DNA of 64,000 nucleotides. Origin: Chelydra serpentina. Taxonomy: Eukaryota > Chordata > Testudines > Chelydridae. A model generated the notes under the pieces. That model made no database searches. It was not told the DNA's origin and saw only the letters and a list, made by a program, of their open reading frames with translations. The stretch spans positions 8,074,501-8,138,500 of the forward strand of contig JBAIAC010000001.1 in NCBI GenBank assembly GCA_037349315.1. Direction: 5' to 3'. A program made the position numbers and the translations under genes. Shown here piece after piece: positions 13,000 to 25,431 of the stretch. Positions within the stretch are counted from its first letter, which is position 1. Each line of letters opens with the position of its first letter.

Positions 13000-13925
13000 A
13001 AAGAATAATACAGGAATACTTTCCACTTAAAACCCTTCTTCCCAGAGCCACATAGTCTGCAGTGACCTGCTCAAGGTCATTCTTGGCAGTATCATTAGTG
13101 TCCACATGGAAAAGTAGGAAGGGGTAGCAGTCCGGGGGCTTGATCAGTCTCGGCAGATACTCCATCACATCCTGAATTCTAGGTCCAGGCAAGCAGCACA
13201 CTTCTTGCGTTTTCCACTCTGAACAGCAGATGGATGATTCCATCCCTCTTAAGAGGGAGTCAGTGAGCACCACCACCCATCTCCTCCTCTTGGGAGTGGT
13301 GGCTGTGGAACCCCCATCCCTAGGACAATACATCCCATGCCTTCCTGTCAATGGGGGTCTCCCTCTGATCCCTTCCCTCAGATGACTCTTCCAAACCATT
13401 CTCTGCCGTAGTACTTGTGCAGAGAGCCTGAAAATGATTTCTTACCTCTATCTGCATTAGAGGTACATGGGTTCGACTCTTTCTTCTTCTGGAGGTCACA
13501 TGTTGCCAATTTTCTTCTCCATTCTGCACTGCCCTCTCAGATTCTTCAGCATGCTGTGTCTGCAATACCAAACGCTGACTTCTAGCCAGAAAATCTTCAT
13601 TTTCTCTAATGCAACGCAGGGTTGATACTTCTCTAGTCCTTTAACCTTCTCTTCCAGTATGGAGACCAGCTTGCACTTCATACAGCTGAAGTTACTTCTA
13701 TCCTCTGGGAGAAAAACAAACATGGCACATCCTGTACAGGTCATAACAGCTGATCGCTCACTATCCATAATGTCTTCCTTCTAAGAGCTTTTTCAGATGT
13801 TGTATTTACTGCTCACAGAAGCCTGAAAGGCAAAAACACTCTGCGGGAACTCCCCACAAGCAAACTCCCTCTGTTTCCCTCTCCCCTGTTCGCCGCTCAC
13901 TCAGTTTGCAACTGGCTGCTTTTTT
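13000..13925 (-). pseudogene. CR1 LINE 5' UTR and ORF1 fossil
   Basis: Read on the minus strand, this starts with CR1 5' UTR-like sequence (about 13925) and enters a decayed ORF1. The N-terminal part (13768-13600) has a zinc-finger-like CTGCAMFVFLPED...CMKCK motif followed by a short coiled-coil-like stretch. The later part (13330-13030) matches the SGNH/esterase domain of CR1 ORF1: RRWVVVLTDSLLRGMESSIC, then VCCLPGPRIQDVMEYLPRL and FHVDTNDTAKNDLEQ. The expected GDS is now TDS and GTND is DTND, and the frame is broken around 13320-13400. Unusually, the 5' end of the element is kept and everything after ORF1 is missing. Confidence 0.85.
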
Positions 13926-15846
13926 TTATTCGTCTGAAAATTCACACCAGGAGTTTATTATTCTGTTTGTTATTGCCCTGCTGTCTAAAGATGTGTTTAA
14001 ACTCTGCACTGAATGGTAACCAACAACAAACACATTAAAAGAAACTAGGATTGGTTTACAAACAGTTGGTGAACAGAAAAATTGCAAAAGTACTTAAAAA
14101 AATTCTGAGTGAATTCCACCAGCTCAATGCTTTTGTCATATGCAGAATAACCACTAGATGGCACCTGTGACACACCAAATCCTGTTCTTTGCAGTATGTG
14201 AATTATAATGATTGAGAGAACAATAAGAGCTATTATTACAGTATCACCTTACTATCCCTATTATAGTCAAGGTTGCAAAAGTAACCTTAATTCTGGCTTT
14301 TCCCAGCATTTGAGTGCTTGGCTTTGCAACATTCGTGCACAGTTCCACTTCACCAATTTCAGGCTATAATTCCTTCTTAATAAAGCCAAGATTTTCAAAA
14401 GTGTCTATGATTTTGGGTGCTTAAATTGAAACACCTTAAAAAGAGACTTGATTTTCAGAAAGGGATGAGCCCCCATCCTGTGAAAATCAGGCCCTTTTCA
14501 AGGGGTCTCAAGTTGGGCTCACGGAAGTTATGTAACATAAAAAGCCAACGGTAACCTACCGGACGTTCATTCTTGTGAATAGTATGTGGGTTTATTATAT
14601 CTTCTGTGGCCTCCTGCCAATAGAGGATGACATGATCACATAGACTTAGCAGATCTAGTTTTCCATTCAGGAGAGGGGACTGGTACACAAACATTGTGGG
14701 AAGAGAGATGAATGCCTTTCAGCTAGTGGGAAATCATGGGATCTCATACAGCTACTATGAAAATATTGTGTAACCATTGTGTATCAGACATGGAGTTTAG
14801 GAAATACAACTGAAGACTGCATATAGCTTGAAGGAAGGGATCAATATGTTAGGATTCAGGCAACATTGTTTAGAAAGCCTGCACTGTGCCAGTACACATA
14901 CGTGAAAGCATATCCATGCCAACATGTGCAGTTAGAAATTCCACAACTCATAACACAGAGAAAACACTTTCAATAATCAAATAATTCTGTCAAACAACCC
15001 AAAACAACTCAAAGGCACCAATCCTCAGCAAGAACAACAGAATAATCTAAATTTTGAGCCTTAAAGTCTTCTTGAGTTGTCAGAATTGAAAAATATTTTT
15101 ATTTTTGAATTATGGCAAGACAAGAAGCCTTTAGGAAAACTTCCAAAAAGTAGATGACCTCATGTTTTGAACTATGATATCTTCTCAACACCTCCTCTAT
15201 TTTCCCCTTAAACTGTCCAGATAAAAAAATCTATCCTGGACAAAGATGATGCCTATGAAATGTAAGGTGCATTGGTTTAATTTTGGCAAAGCTGCGGGGC
15301 GGAGACAATAAAAGTCAGGTTTATAATGGAACCTCATGAACTGCTTCAGCTTTAACTATGGCAATACTAATATCTTCCTATATTACTGTACCTTGTCTAA
15401 GGTATATTTTTCTGCTACAATGTATAGGAAATTGTAAATTATTTAAATATTGGCAAGGAAGGACATTGCCTCCTACATATAAAGTTACATCCACGTGAGA
15501 GCACTTGAGTAGGATCTCACATGCATTTTTAACACCAAAAACCTTAAAAGGGCCAGAATTCTCTCTTCAAGACATAATAAAGTCTGCTTAGAAGATTTAC
15601 ATGCAGAGTTACAGGCACACACTCCTTAGGCACTGATGGAAGACTAGACTCTGATGACTATATCTCTGAGCTCCACAGACTGAGTAGGTATATGAAAGTC
15701 TGCAGGATAAGAGTCACTGACAGTCTCACGACTTGTTTTACCCATCCAGCTATTGAATGAATGTTTTGAGATATTTGCTGAATGTTTAATAGAAGGTAAG
15801 GAGTATCTTGATCAATATAGATCTGCAGTTTGATTCACATGCAGCT
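13926..15846. other. Unassigned sequence
   Basis: No gene was recognised. Around 14450-14525 the sequence 'tgtgaaaatcaggcccttttcaaggggtctcaagttgggc' resembles a block at 34720-34765, so it is probably another dispersed repeat remnant. Confidence 0.45.
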
Positions 15847-15849
15847 CTC

Positions 15850-17130
15850 AGAGCCCTGGTCTACACTAGCGGCGGGGCGGGGGGAGGGGGGGGGTGGGAG
15901 GTGGGAAGAGGTGATAAAGTTCTCTAAAGCAGAAATTCCTTGAATTGATGCTATGCCAGGCTGCTTTGTGTTAGTTATGAATGTCATGTTGAAACCATCC
16001 ATCTGGAAGCTAAGAAAAGTATCACTGAAATGGTTAACAAAGAGCTCCACATTCACAGATCCCTCTACAAATAAAGACATGCAGAAAACTATAATTAAGA
16101 ATCCATCCTTGGGGAGATGAAGGAGGTGGATTCTCTGGAAGCCAATAACACCATAATGTCCGTGTGGTGGGCGGGGTATTACAGCTATTGATAACAACCA
16201 CTTTCTGCTGTGGAGGGCTTTAGGTCTGGAAGATTAATGAGACGATAAGTAACCTGGCCATCTCCCATAACATTTTTCACATGCCATTATCAAAGTTATA
16301 GTCCAAGCTGACAGCCAAAGTAAAGTGCCAAAAGTAAAGGTTGCTCAGTACTTCCTGTTGTAAGACCTTGTTTTCATATGCTTATAACTTTGCCAAACTT
16401 TAATTATTTGGGCGGAAATTTTCTATGCCAGGTGTCTGCCTCAGGCTCACCTTTATGATAGTGTCACAACATAGGTTAACACAAAACCACAAACCACATT
16501 TAGCTGTTTAATGTTGTAACACTACACAAGGATTTCATTAACATCTTATCCCTTTTTGGGCAGGGGACAAACCCTTATCACCATGCAAACCTGGGACAGC
16601 CAGCAGTGGTTCCAGAACTTTGATATTCAGAAGCCCACATTTCTAGAGTTGTATGCTGAGCTCACCCTGATCCTGCACCACAGAAATACCAAGAGGAGAA
16701 ATGAGCGATCGCCATATGGAAGCATGCAACCACAGATTGCTACGAATCAGTGGGTAAACAATTTGGCATTGGAAAAAGATCAACAGTGGAGAAAATCGTC
16801 CTCAAGTTGTGCAAGGCAATAGTGTGTGTCCTGCCCCTGTGCATTGCCTGTGAGTATATAAACTGAAAGGGATACTTCTCCGTGTAATGCAGGCCTTGAA
16901 CACTTTATTGACATTACTGTTGGCTGGTCTGGAGAAGTCCACAGCACCAGGATACTTGGAACTGCTGGACTTTGTGACAAGCTCAAAACAAGCTCAAAAT
17001 TGTCCCATTGACATTGAGGGGCTTTTGTGCTGATTGTGATTCAGGGTGACCCTGCCTACCGTTTATTTCACAGGTTCATGAAATGCAAGTTAAACCTTTC
17101 CTACCACATGAGGTAGGTGTAAAATGAATA
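15850..17130 (+). mobile_element. Decayed PIF/Harbinger DNA transposon
   Basis: The left end (ccctggtctacactag near 15853) resembles the MITE termini elsewhere in this window, and a transposase fossil lies inside (see 16556-17090). The region between about 15870 and 16550 has no recognisable domain. I did not find a matching right terminus, so the 3' boundary is set just beyond the last transposase motif. An embedded tract of G runs near 15868-15905 probably expanded after insertion. Confidence 0.6.
16556..17090 (+). pseudogene. Harbinger (HARBI1-like) transposase fossil
   Basis: Several blocks occur in the family order but in different frames. WDSQQWFQNFDIQKPTFLEL is at 16586-16645. DCYESVGKQFGIGKRSTVEK (the DNA-binding helix-turn-helix part) lies around 16734-16795. 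A GYFSV block is near 16870, FIDITVGWSGEVHSTRIL around 16900-16960, and VIQGDPAYRLFHRFMK around 17035-17085. The last two correspond to the DDE catalytic core and the following conserved GD-AY motif. Frameshifts and stops separate the blocks, so the enzyme is dead. It shows that a Harbinger transposase once existed in this lineage and could have moved the related MITEs. Confidence 0.82.
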
Positions 17131-17372
17131 CAGCATGGCCTTTGGGAGACTAAAGGGCAGGTGAAGGTTTCTTGTGATCTCTGAGGAAGATATTCCCACA
17201 GTCTGTGCATTGCATAATATCTGTGAGACCAAGAGGCAGGGGTGCTGGAACTATTTGTATAGTGGGGGTGCTGAGAGTCATTGAATCAAACAGTGGACCA
17301 AACATGTACAAAGTCACATGCAAGTCAGAGCTGGCTAAGCCAACTTTATTCCATCCAGTGATTCCTCTACAG

Positions 17373-17541
17373 CAGGGGTAGTCAGTTATTTGTGTCAAGG
17401 TATAGTCAAGGACCAGACTACAGAAAATAATAAAAAATAATAACGATGATAATAAAAGAAAATAATAATAAGTAATGGGATCCATTCAAAAGCATCTGGT
17501 GATGCAGATTTGGTCCATGGTCCACCTATTGACTATCCCTG
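17373..17541. mobile_element. Short non-autonomous hAT element (169 bp)
   Basis: The left end reads caggggtagtcagttattt and the complement of the right end reads cagggatagtcaataggt. The flanking octamers are CTCTACAG (17365-17372) and TTCTACAG (17542-17549), a 7/8 match, which fits a hAT target-site duplication. The interior is an A/T-rich AATAATA-like stretch without coding capacity. Confidence 0.87.
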
Positions 17542-19571
17542 TTCTACAGAATGAAAATTCCCATTTGTCTAAGATAACTTTCTGTCCCCATGTGTTACTG
17601 AAGCAGCATGAAGGGGACAGAGCAGGGGCAAGGATCTGATGTCAGATTTTACACCCAGTGTAAGTTACAGAGAACAGCATGAGCTCTAAATAAGCCTTTA
17701 AATAAAGCTTGTTACAGCTGAAGCTTGGCCAAGTGGCTTATGGGCACTGCAGTCATACTAGTCTACTTTTTCCCAGGCAGCTGCTAGGGCCAGACACAAG
17801 TTGGACTCTGTTGGGCTGGAGACAGAGAGAGCAATGCTGAGGGTTGCCACTTGGTCAGTGTTATTTATTAGCTTGGCTTGTTTACAAGGAACATGGAAGC
17901 CAGCCTCATTTTTTACTGTCATTAATAAAAATGATATTGCATATGAATACAAGTGAAATACACGTGAGATCATTTTAAGCTTCCAAGAACAATCCTAAAT
18001 TTCAGCCAAAGCTAGCGCAGCCAAAATTTCCATGAAAAGCACACTCCAAGATCAGATAGCTCAAGTTACTGTTCAAATAACTGTGGGCTGATCCGTCTTC
18101 CACTAGCACAACTCTACCACCTGGGGGATACACACACATACAAGTGTCTCTCATTCCTATTTTATGCCTTGTACAAACTCTTGCTGTGAACAGATTGTAT
18201 ACCCCCTGAACTATCGCTGGCTCATGCTAGGATTGTCCCATTAAAATTTCCCACTATTACTACCCCCCAAGTTCTTTCTGCTAATGGTAGCAATGGTGAG
18301 AGAGCTAGTGCATGTAGATAATACCATTTTTAACCCCCATATCACTTAGACCTAATTTGACTAGTGGTAAACAACCTTGTATTTAAAAGACTAACAGCTG
18401 CTTGAAGCTTTGTCTGCACTAGTGCTCCCACCCTGGCTATTGCCAGTGGGACTGTGGGGAATTAATGGGAATAAATCCTATACCAATGTACCTATGCGAG
18501 TTGCTGTAGATGTTTCCATGTTCATATGCCTAAATATATGTATCAACAATCACATAGGATATCTGTCTTTCTGTGAATGACTAGATTGTGCATGTATGTG
18601 TGCAGGCTTGTCTGCTCACAGTTACACATTTTTCTCCCTGACCTGAATACCAAGTTTCTCTCTTACCTTCAGGTCTTAATTCACATGGCGATGGAGAAGG
18701 AAACATCCACAGAAAGATCCACCATAGAGGTTGTCCTCACGTTCCGTATTGGATGTGGCATATAATACTTAGAGGCACAGAGGGGTTTTGGAAACTACTA
18801 TAATAGTCAAGAGTGTGAATCCAAATTTCTCCAAACCCCCTCAGTGACATCACAGAGAACATCTCTGTTGCTGAGGCCAGGGTGTATCTGTGGGAAAGAA
18901 AAAGACCCCTCTACAATGGTGAGTGTATTTGAAACTATCAGGTAAGTGACAACACACACCACAGAAATCCAACTGCCATAATCAAGTAACAACTGCTGGG
19001 TCTCCTCTTTACCTTCCCATCACCAGCTGGGAGTCTCATGCGCTGTCTGGATCTAGAGGGAAGGCAGGAGAACATTTCACTTTTCTGATGTCCCAGCTTC
19101 TGTTGGGACATTGTCTGAGCTACTGCCTACATCCACAGAATGGCTCCAAGCCGTGCCTTCAGCCAGGACTGGGAAGCTGCAAATACAATCTGAAGTATAA
19201 CTACTGACCATGGTGTTGTTTTAAAGCACATTGAGGTCCTGCTCTAAAATATCTGCCATTATTTAAAAGTTTGACTGGGATGAAAATTGATACATTCGGA
19301 CTTTAAAAAATAGGGATAGAAGCTTGAGCCTAAGTTCAGATCCAGATGCAAACTCCCTCCAGCGTTTGGGGGTGCTGGGATCTTGGGTTCTAGTCTGACC
19401 AGTTAGACAGCTGCAAAGTTCAGTTCAGATCTGAAATTTAGGAAAGTTCAGGGTTGTTCAAACTGAGCCAATAACTATTTTAGGTACTCTAAGAGCAGAT
19501 CTTCTCTACACACATCAAGGGGAGCAGGGTGTGGGGGGAGGTACTTGCATGGCTTGAGTTGTTAGCTCAAC
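17542..19571. other. Unassigned sequence
   Basis: No gene or defined repeat family was recognised. A 'gctttgtctgcactagtgctccc' patch near 18409 may be an isolated MITE end. Confidence 0.4.
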
Positions 19572-20456
19572 TGTAAAAATTGAGTTTAAGTTCATAAGAT
19601 GTCACAATAACTCATAACACATTTTGAACGGAAAAGATGCAAGAGAGAGACAAAGACAAAATTAGTCCAAATGAAAGAGCCTGCTGATAAAACTCAAAGA
19701 CTGTGTTAAGATCATGCTTGGTAAACAAGAAGAGAGTGGAAACAGAAATCAGGGAACCAAAATTGATGTATTGGACTCTTAGGCTTAATTGGTTAGCAGA
19801 CAAATAAGGGGGTGGGCTATTCTACCCACTATTCCCGTTGTGGGTCTTTAAAGAAAGAGCAGGGGAGGAAAAATTGTCTGCTGGAATGAGCTTCACTGCC
19901 CCCCACAGTCTCCTGGAACCCCACGCCTTCATCATCTTAATTCTGAGGGATGCCCAGACCAGACTGGGATAGAGAGAGGGAGTCAGATGACACCGCCACC
20001 TCTTTTGGCTCTAGCTGAATCCCAAACAGGATTGGACTTTAACAACAACAACAACAAAAAAGGCTCCAGCCCATCTCAACTAACTTCTTCTCTTTTGCCC
20101 CAAAAGGACAGTTATTACTGTCTTTGATACCATCTGGGAGACTGTCAAATAAAAGTGTGTGTGTGTTCACTGTTTCCTTCTAAAACCTCTCCAGCTAAAA
20201 AGAAAGGGAACAAGTACGTTGTTAAAAGAAAGCCTTACTTAATACTTTACATTTCATATGCTTAACTGCTTTCCCTTCTTTTCTGTATCTCTAATAAAAG
20301 GTTAAAAGGATTTTTAATGGTGTGTTTGCCATGGTACTAAGTAGGCTGCGGTCTATGTATGCAAACCCCCCAAAATTGCTTAACACTGTTTAATATTGGA
20401 CAGAGACTGGGTTATGTTAAGATCCTTGGCCCAAATATTCCATCTAAATACATACA
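19572..20456 (+). repeat. Left copy of an LTR-like direct repeat (about 0.88 kb)
   Basis: This block is repeated in the same orientation at 22134-22973. Shared landmarks in order are: aagttcataagatgtcaca; a 'gtgggtc(c/t)ttaaagaaa' block; 'ccagatgaca(c/t)'; 'aacaggattgga'; a 'taaaaggttaaaag'-like poly(A) region with AATAAA; 'ttaatggtgtgtttg'; and a final 'ccatctaaat' before ATACA. It has an LTR-like length, a TG-type start and an ACA-type end, but no target-site duplication was found. An AAC repeat lies at 20041-20058. Confidence 0.75.
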
Positions 20457-22133
20457 TTTTTTCATTCAGTGTGGAGCTTAAAGGGTTAATACATATTTAG
20501 AAGCTGGCACCTTAGAAAACAAGCAATTGTTTTCACCTTAGTGTGTTTTAAAATTTTGGAACCACTTTTGCATTCATGATCCATTTGCAACAACCAAGGC
20601 GGTAAATATTCACAGGTCTATGACACAGTCTGCGACAGACCTTGCCCACCTATTTTACTACCAACATTTGTGAGGACAACATGGCAATCGTGATATTTTA
20701 CCTCACCATGGGGATCTAACCTGCAGCAGTAGCACAGGGCTGTCTCACATGCACAGAACAACAGCAACACAATTGTTAACATGCAAAACAACATAGGAAA
20801 AAAACTCATTGCAAAACCAGAAAAACAACAACAAATACTACTATTGATCTTGTTTGAGATACTAAACTCTATTGTTGATCTTGTTTGAGATAAACATGCA
20901 AAGCAAACTATGAATGTTTTTGATTAAAAAAGAGAGTGTTAACAATTGTTTTAAAATAACTAATTAAAAAAAATTGTAATAAATGCTTAGTTTAGTTTTT
21001 TCTTTTATTTGAGGTTTGTTGTTTCTGTGATTCATAATAATGTTGACAGTTTAATGAAAATGTATTTTTAAGAGAAAGCAAAAGTGGTAAAAATGAAGTG
21101 TTTTAAATTGTCGAATGTTTAGTTGCTAAAGCAGACTTGTACCGAAATAAGAAGCTATTGGGTAACCTTCTTGTTAACAAAACGCCAGCTTAATTCAGAG
21201 CTGCTACTGCACGAACTGTGAATTCAAACTCAAACCACAAGAACCGAGGGTTCTTGCATTGCCAAACTTTTGTGATTTATGTGATTGTTTTGGTTTTGTA
21301 TTTTTTCCCCCTGTTGTTTTTGCACGGGGGTTTTGGTTTTTGTTTTTTGGTGGTGGTGGCTTTTCTGGTTTTGCAATGAGGTTTTTTTTCAATGTTGTTT
21401 TGCATGTTGACAGTTTTTGTTGTTCTGTGCATGTGAGACAGCCCTGTGCTAGTGCTGCAGGTTAGATTCCCATGGTGGGGTAAAATGCCAGGATTGCCAG
21501 GTTGTCCTTACAAATGTTGGGGATAAAACAAGTGAGCAAGGTCTGTGATAGACTATGTCATAGACCTGTGAATGTTTACCACCTTGGTTGTTTCAAATGG
21601 ATCATGAATGCAAAAGTGGTTCCAAAAGAACATCATCTTGTTACTTCTTTTTAAGAGTTAACACACTGAATGGCATCAGGACTAAAGCTTTTTTTCCAGG
21701 TAAGCAAGCTAGTACACTAGTACATAAGATTTTCATGTGTAAATGTATAGCTTTTAACTGTGTAAGCAGCCGAAGAAGTAATAGCAGCTGGTTGGTTCTT
21801 AAACATCTTACAAACATAACAGCAGTAGTCTTTTTGTTTTAGCTACAAATTAAGTGAGTTGTAAATTCTTAAGCTTTGTTAACATCTGATTGATTTAACT
21901 ATACTTTTTGTAATAGTTAATCGAGATTTTTAAATCCCAACTTTGGAATAAAAAATTTGTAAAATTTAAAATATATCCAAGTACCTTTTTCTTTTTTTTC
22001 CCTTTATGCTTAAATGAAATTAGGATTTTCTTTTTGTAATTGTAATTTCTGATCCTAAGTGGCATTGGTTCATAAAAGAGAGGGATTATGTACTGAAAAT
22101 TCACCTTACAACTTTACACTAACTGTGTTTAAC
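20457..22133. repeat. Spacer between direct repeats, containing a large inverted repeat
   Basis: Arms of about 270 bp at 20554-20824 and 21361-21627 are reverse complements with clear but imperfect identity (both outer ends read ttttggaaccacttttgcat when oriented the same way). They enclose a loop of about 536 bp with a short tandem duplication (gatcttgtttgagata at 20846 and 20877). No retroviral gag, pol or other coding sequence lies between the direct repeats. The open frames here are short and low complexity. Confidence 0.8.
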
Positions 22134-22973
22134 TGTGAGAACTAAGTAAAAGTTCATAAGATGTCACAGTAATCTAAAACAACAAATGTTGATGGGAAAA
22201 GGTATGAAAGGAAGACAGACTGAATTAGTCCTAACAAAAAAGAACTATGTAACTCAAGGACTGTCAACCAAAACTGGTTTGTCAGAAACTAGGCCTAACT
22301 GGTGGACAAACTAATGAGGGGTTGGGCTGCTTTGCCCCTCATTTCCTTTGTGGGTCCTTAAAGAAACTTGGGGGGGAAATTGGCCACTGCGGAGAGCTTC
22401 ACCATCATGGCTGCTACCCCCGCACTCTACCGGGGGACCTTCTTCATCCTGATCCTAAAAAATGTCCTGATCAGACCAGGCCAAAGAGAGGTAGCCAGAT
22501 GACATTGCCATCTCTACGGCTTCAACTGAATCCCAACCACCACCTGGGATGAAACAGGATTGGACCGTAACAACCACCTCAACAACAAGAGTCCCAGCCC
22601 ATCTCAGCTATATTCTCTTTTCCCCAGCAGGACAGCTAGTACCATCTCTGACACCATTTAAGAGACTATCAAACAAGAGGGTTTTTCCTTCTAAAAACTC
22701 TCTTCAGCTAGAGGCAAGGGGAACAAGAAGTGCTGTTAAAATGAAAGCCTTACTTAATAGTTTACATTTCAAATGCTTTCACTGTTTTCCCTTCTACTCT
22801 TTATCTTTAATAAGAGGTTAAAAGTATTTTTAATGGTGTGTTTGTCATGGTATTAAGCAGGCTGAGATTTCTGTATACCAAAGCCCAAACCTTATTTAAC
22901 ACTGTTTGGTGTTGGACAGTTGACTGGGTTATATTAACAATGTTGGCCCATATATTCCATCTAAATTAATACA
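22134..22973 (+). repeat. Right copy of the LTR-like direct repeat (about 0.84 kb)
   Basis: Same order of landmarks as 19572-20456, with many substitutions and small indels, so the two copies diverged long ago. If they are LTRs of one element, the element lacks coding genes and is non-autonomous; if not, they are two independent insertions of the same solo repeat. Confidence 0.75.
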
Positions 22974-24490
22974 CCAGCTCTTTCACATTCCTTTCAGGGC
23001 TGGCCTTCAGCACAAGCAACATGGATTCCTGGGAGTAAGCTCCTTTTTGGAATGTGCAATGTATTGGCCAGCTGTCTTTCTGTCCCTGGGAGCAGAACCA
23101 GAGGCCATGAAATATTGTACCCATAATAGTGGCACTCACTTCACGCTAAATATTTCCAGCAGTGAATAAGCTGATTGAACAAACATGATCTCAGATAATA
23201 AGCTAGAAAGAACTATGCTCTCTGTATGTTCTTTCCTTTTGATGGATGGCTCCAAGAAACCATGCATGGTATTCATAAGCTGAGATAATAAGCTGTCGAT
23301 TGAAGGAACTATAGAGTGAACCCATATACATAATTGATTCAGCCTGAAAATAATAAATGTGTCATGCTGCAAAAATGATTTCGTCTCTTAAAAATAAAGT
23401 GAGAATGTGATTGAAACTATTGTGCTTTGGGCTCATGAGCAATTTCCAATAATCAATGTGGCAAATACAAATTAATCATTTGTATGATTCGGGAGTGATT
23501 TGAAAGTAGACATGCCAAATCCATGTTTTAATATTCCAGACTCTCAGAGCATACTTGTAAATAACTCAGATATTATTATTCAACCGAAGCTTAACTATGC
23601 AGCTGTAGCCAGTGCCTCAATAACTGCTATAGAGCCAACACTGTGCTAGGCTCTCTACTAAAAGGTAATAGTTCACATTCTCAAATGGTGTTTAGGTGCC
23701 TAACTCCCATTTAAATCAGTGGGAATTAGGTGCCTAAATACCTGTGAGGATCTGGGCCCAACTGCCTGTAAGAACTTACACTCTAAACAAAAATGTCTAC
23801 ATACTGCATGAATGGAGATGGGAAGAAATGAAGAGCAAAGTAATAGAGCAGTGAAGTTGACTCCATAGCTTGTTAGCTCCAGGATTTCTCTATTATTTTA
23901 TTTTTAATATGTCATGCTTTGTATTGGAGTGTGTGTCTTATTTTTCAAACATGCCCACTGAGGGCTACATCATATTGAGGAAGGTTTTCAGTACATTTAA
24001 ATTCTTTACTACACTGGGAACACAGGAACACACTGTGTTCAGAGTACAGAGAAAAGGGACTAGAGATATGCTAATTATTTCTATGTAAGAAACTTGCTCG
24101 AAAGCTACCAATACGAGGACACACCATCAAAACTGCTTGCTAGAAACCTTTGAAGATTCCCTAAAATACTACAGACCTGGGTGGGATCAACAAAAGTACT
24201 TAGGTGCCTAAATCCAGTTTTAGGCTCCACTGCAATCCACAAAACTTTCTTCTAACCCTGCAGGTGCCTAAACTCACTTGGTGCCTCAGGGTTTTCCCTA
24301 AGTAACTATGTTTCTGCCTCTGAGCATGCACACTGCTGCCTCCTTCTAAGCCCCAGAGTGATTCATGAACCAGGGAAGATAAGGTGTTTGTCAACCTACA
24401 TTGTATGTGGGTGTCATCTAGTAGGCGTGCTTAGAGGCCACCCACTGGATGGGGGCCCATTCAAAATCTGACCAATGATGCTGGCCATGG
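22974..24490. other. Unassigned sequence with a 'taggtgcctaa' repeat remnant
   Basis: No gene was recognised. Around 23690-23765 and 24195-24300 there are inverted 'ttaggtgcctaa' motifs of a dispersed repeat that also occurs at 60400-60500 ahead of the tRNA-like array there. Confidence 0.4.
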
Positions 24491-24506
24491 TGATGACTGT
24501 ATACCT

Positions 24507-24787
24507 TTTAGTCCAGTGGTTGGAGCATTCACTTGGGATGTCAGAGACCCAGGTTCACGTCCCCTTCTCTGCCAGGGAGGGGGAGAGAAAGGATCTGAAC
24601 AGGAGTCTGTCATCTCTAAGGAATCTACTCCATCCACTGAGCTATGGGATATTTCAATGTGGGTCCCTCTCAGTTGCTCCTGAGGAAATTTTTCCAATGT
24701 GGATAATGAAAGAGTTGTTGGAGCAGGGAGACTGGACCCATGGTCTCCAACCTCTCAGGTGGGTGCCCTAATCACTGGGTTAGAGAG
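24507..24787. repeat. Compound repeat of tRNA-like units, copy 1
   Basis: Three tRNA-like blocks are readable. A plus unit at 24507-24565 contains TTAGTCCAGTGGTTGGAGC (A box) and ACCCAGGTTCACGTCC (B box). A minus unit lies at 24594-24650 (complement: TAGCTCAGTGGATGGAGTA ... TGTTCAGATCC). A second minus unit lies at 24729-24787. Related arrays occur at 35614-35964 and 60786-61163. None keeps the full tRNA cloverleaf, so these are repeats, not tRNA genes. Confidence 0.65.
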
Positions 24788-25423
24788 TCTGTCTCTCTTT
24801 CTTGCCCAACGACTGATGTCTCTTCAACTTTTTCCACCCTGACTGCAATATACTTGTCAATTTTCAATGGCTTCCTTACTGTCCAGGCACCCTCCCCACT
24901 CCACTACTGTATTAGCTTCCTCAGAGTCTCCATACCCACCATACTGCACATTTTCCTTTCCAGCAGCTTCCCAACATACACCTGATCCAAGCAGACAAAC
25001 CAAATTCTGCAGGAGAGTTTTGAATTTGAATTTAATGGGTCTATTTTGTCAGCTGAAGACACACACGCAGACACCCCCAAAACAACTTCCACTCAGAAAT
25101 CAAAATGTTATTAAGAATTACTGGTCTTGAAGGAATCTTTGATGACGAGAGTTCTAAATCTAGAAGCTAAATGTACAACACAGTTTTCTTTGATTTTGTT
25201 ATCAGTCTCCTTTGGTCAGATTGAAGATTATTGTGCAGGATCTTGGAGTGTTGCCAAAATAGGATTTAGTTATTGAAGTGGTGCCAATGCCCAGCTCTAT
25301 CTAGGCCTAAATTAGCATATCCATTATAAACTCTGCTGCACAGGGATTTATAGTTAGGCTATGAAAATTCACTCTAGAATAAAAGCTGATGTATATCATA
25401 TTGAAAGATATCAGTCCAGAAGG
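24788..25423. other. Unassigned sequence
   Basis: I recognise no gene or repeat in this interval. Confidence 0.5.
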
Positions 25424-25431
25424 GACATAGA

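Noticed and set aside
19572..22973. Complete provirus with coding genes
   Set aside because: The interior is only about 1.7 kb and has no gag, protease, polymerase or envelope motifs.
24507..24565. Possible functional tRNA gene
   Set aside because: A and B boxes are present, but the acceptor and anticodon stems do not form, and related degenerate copies exist.
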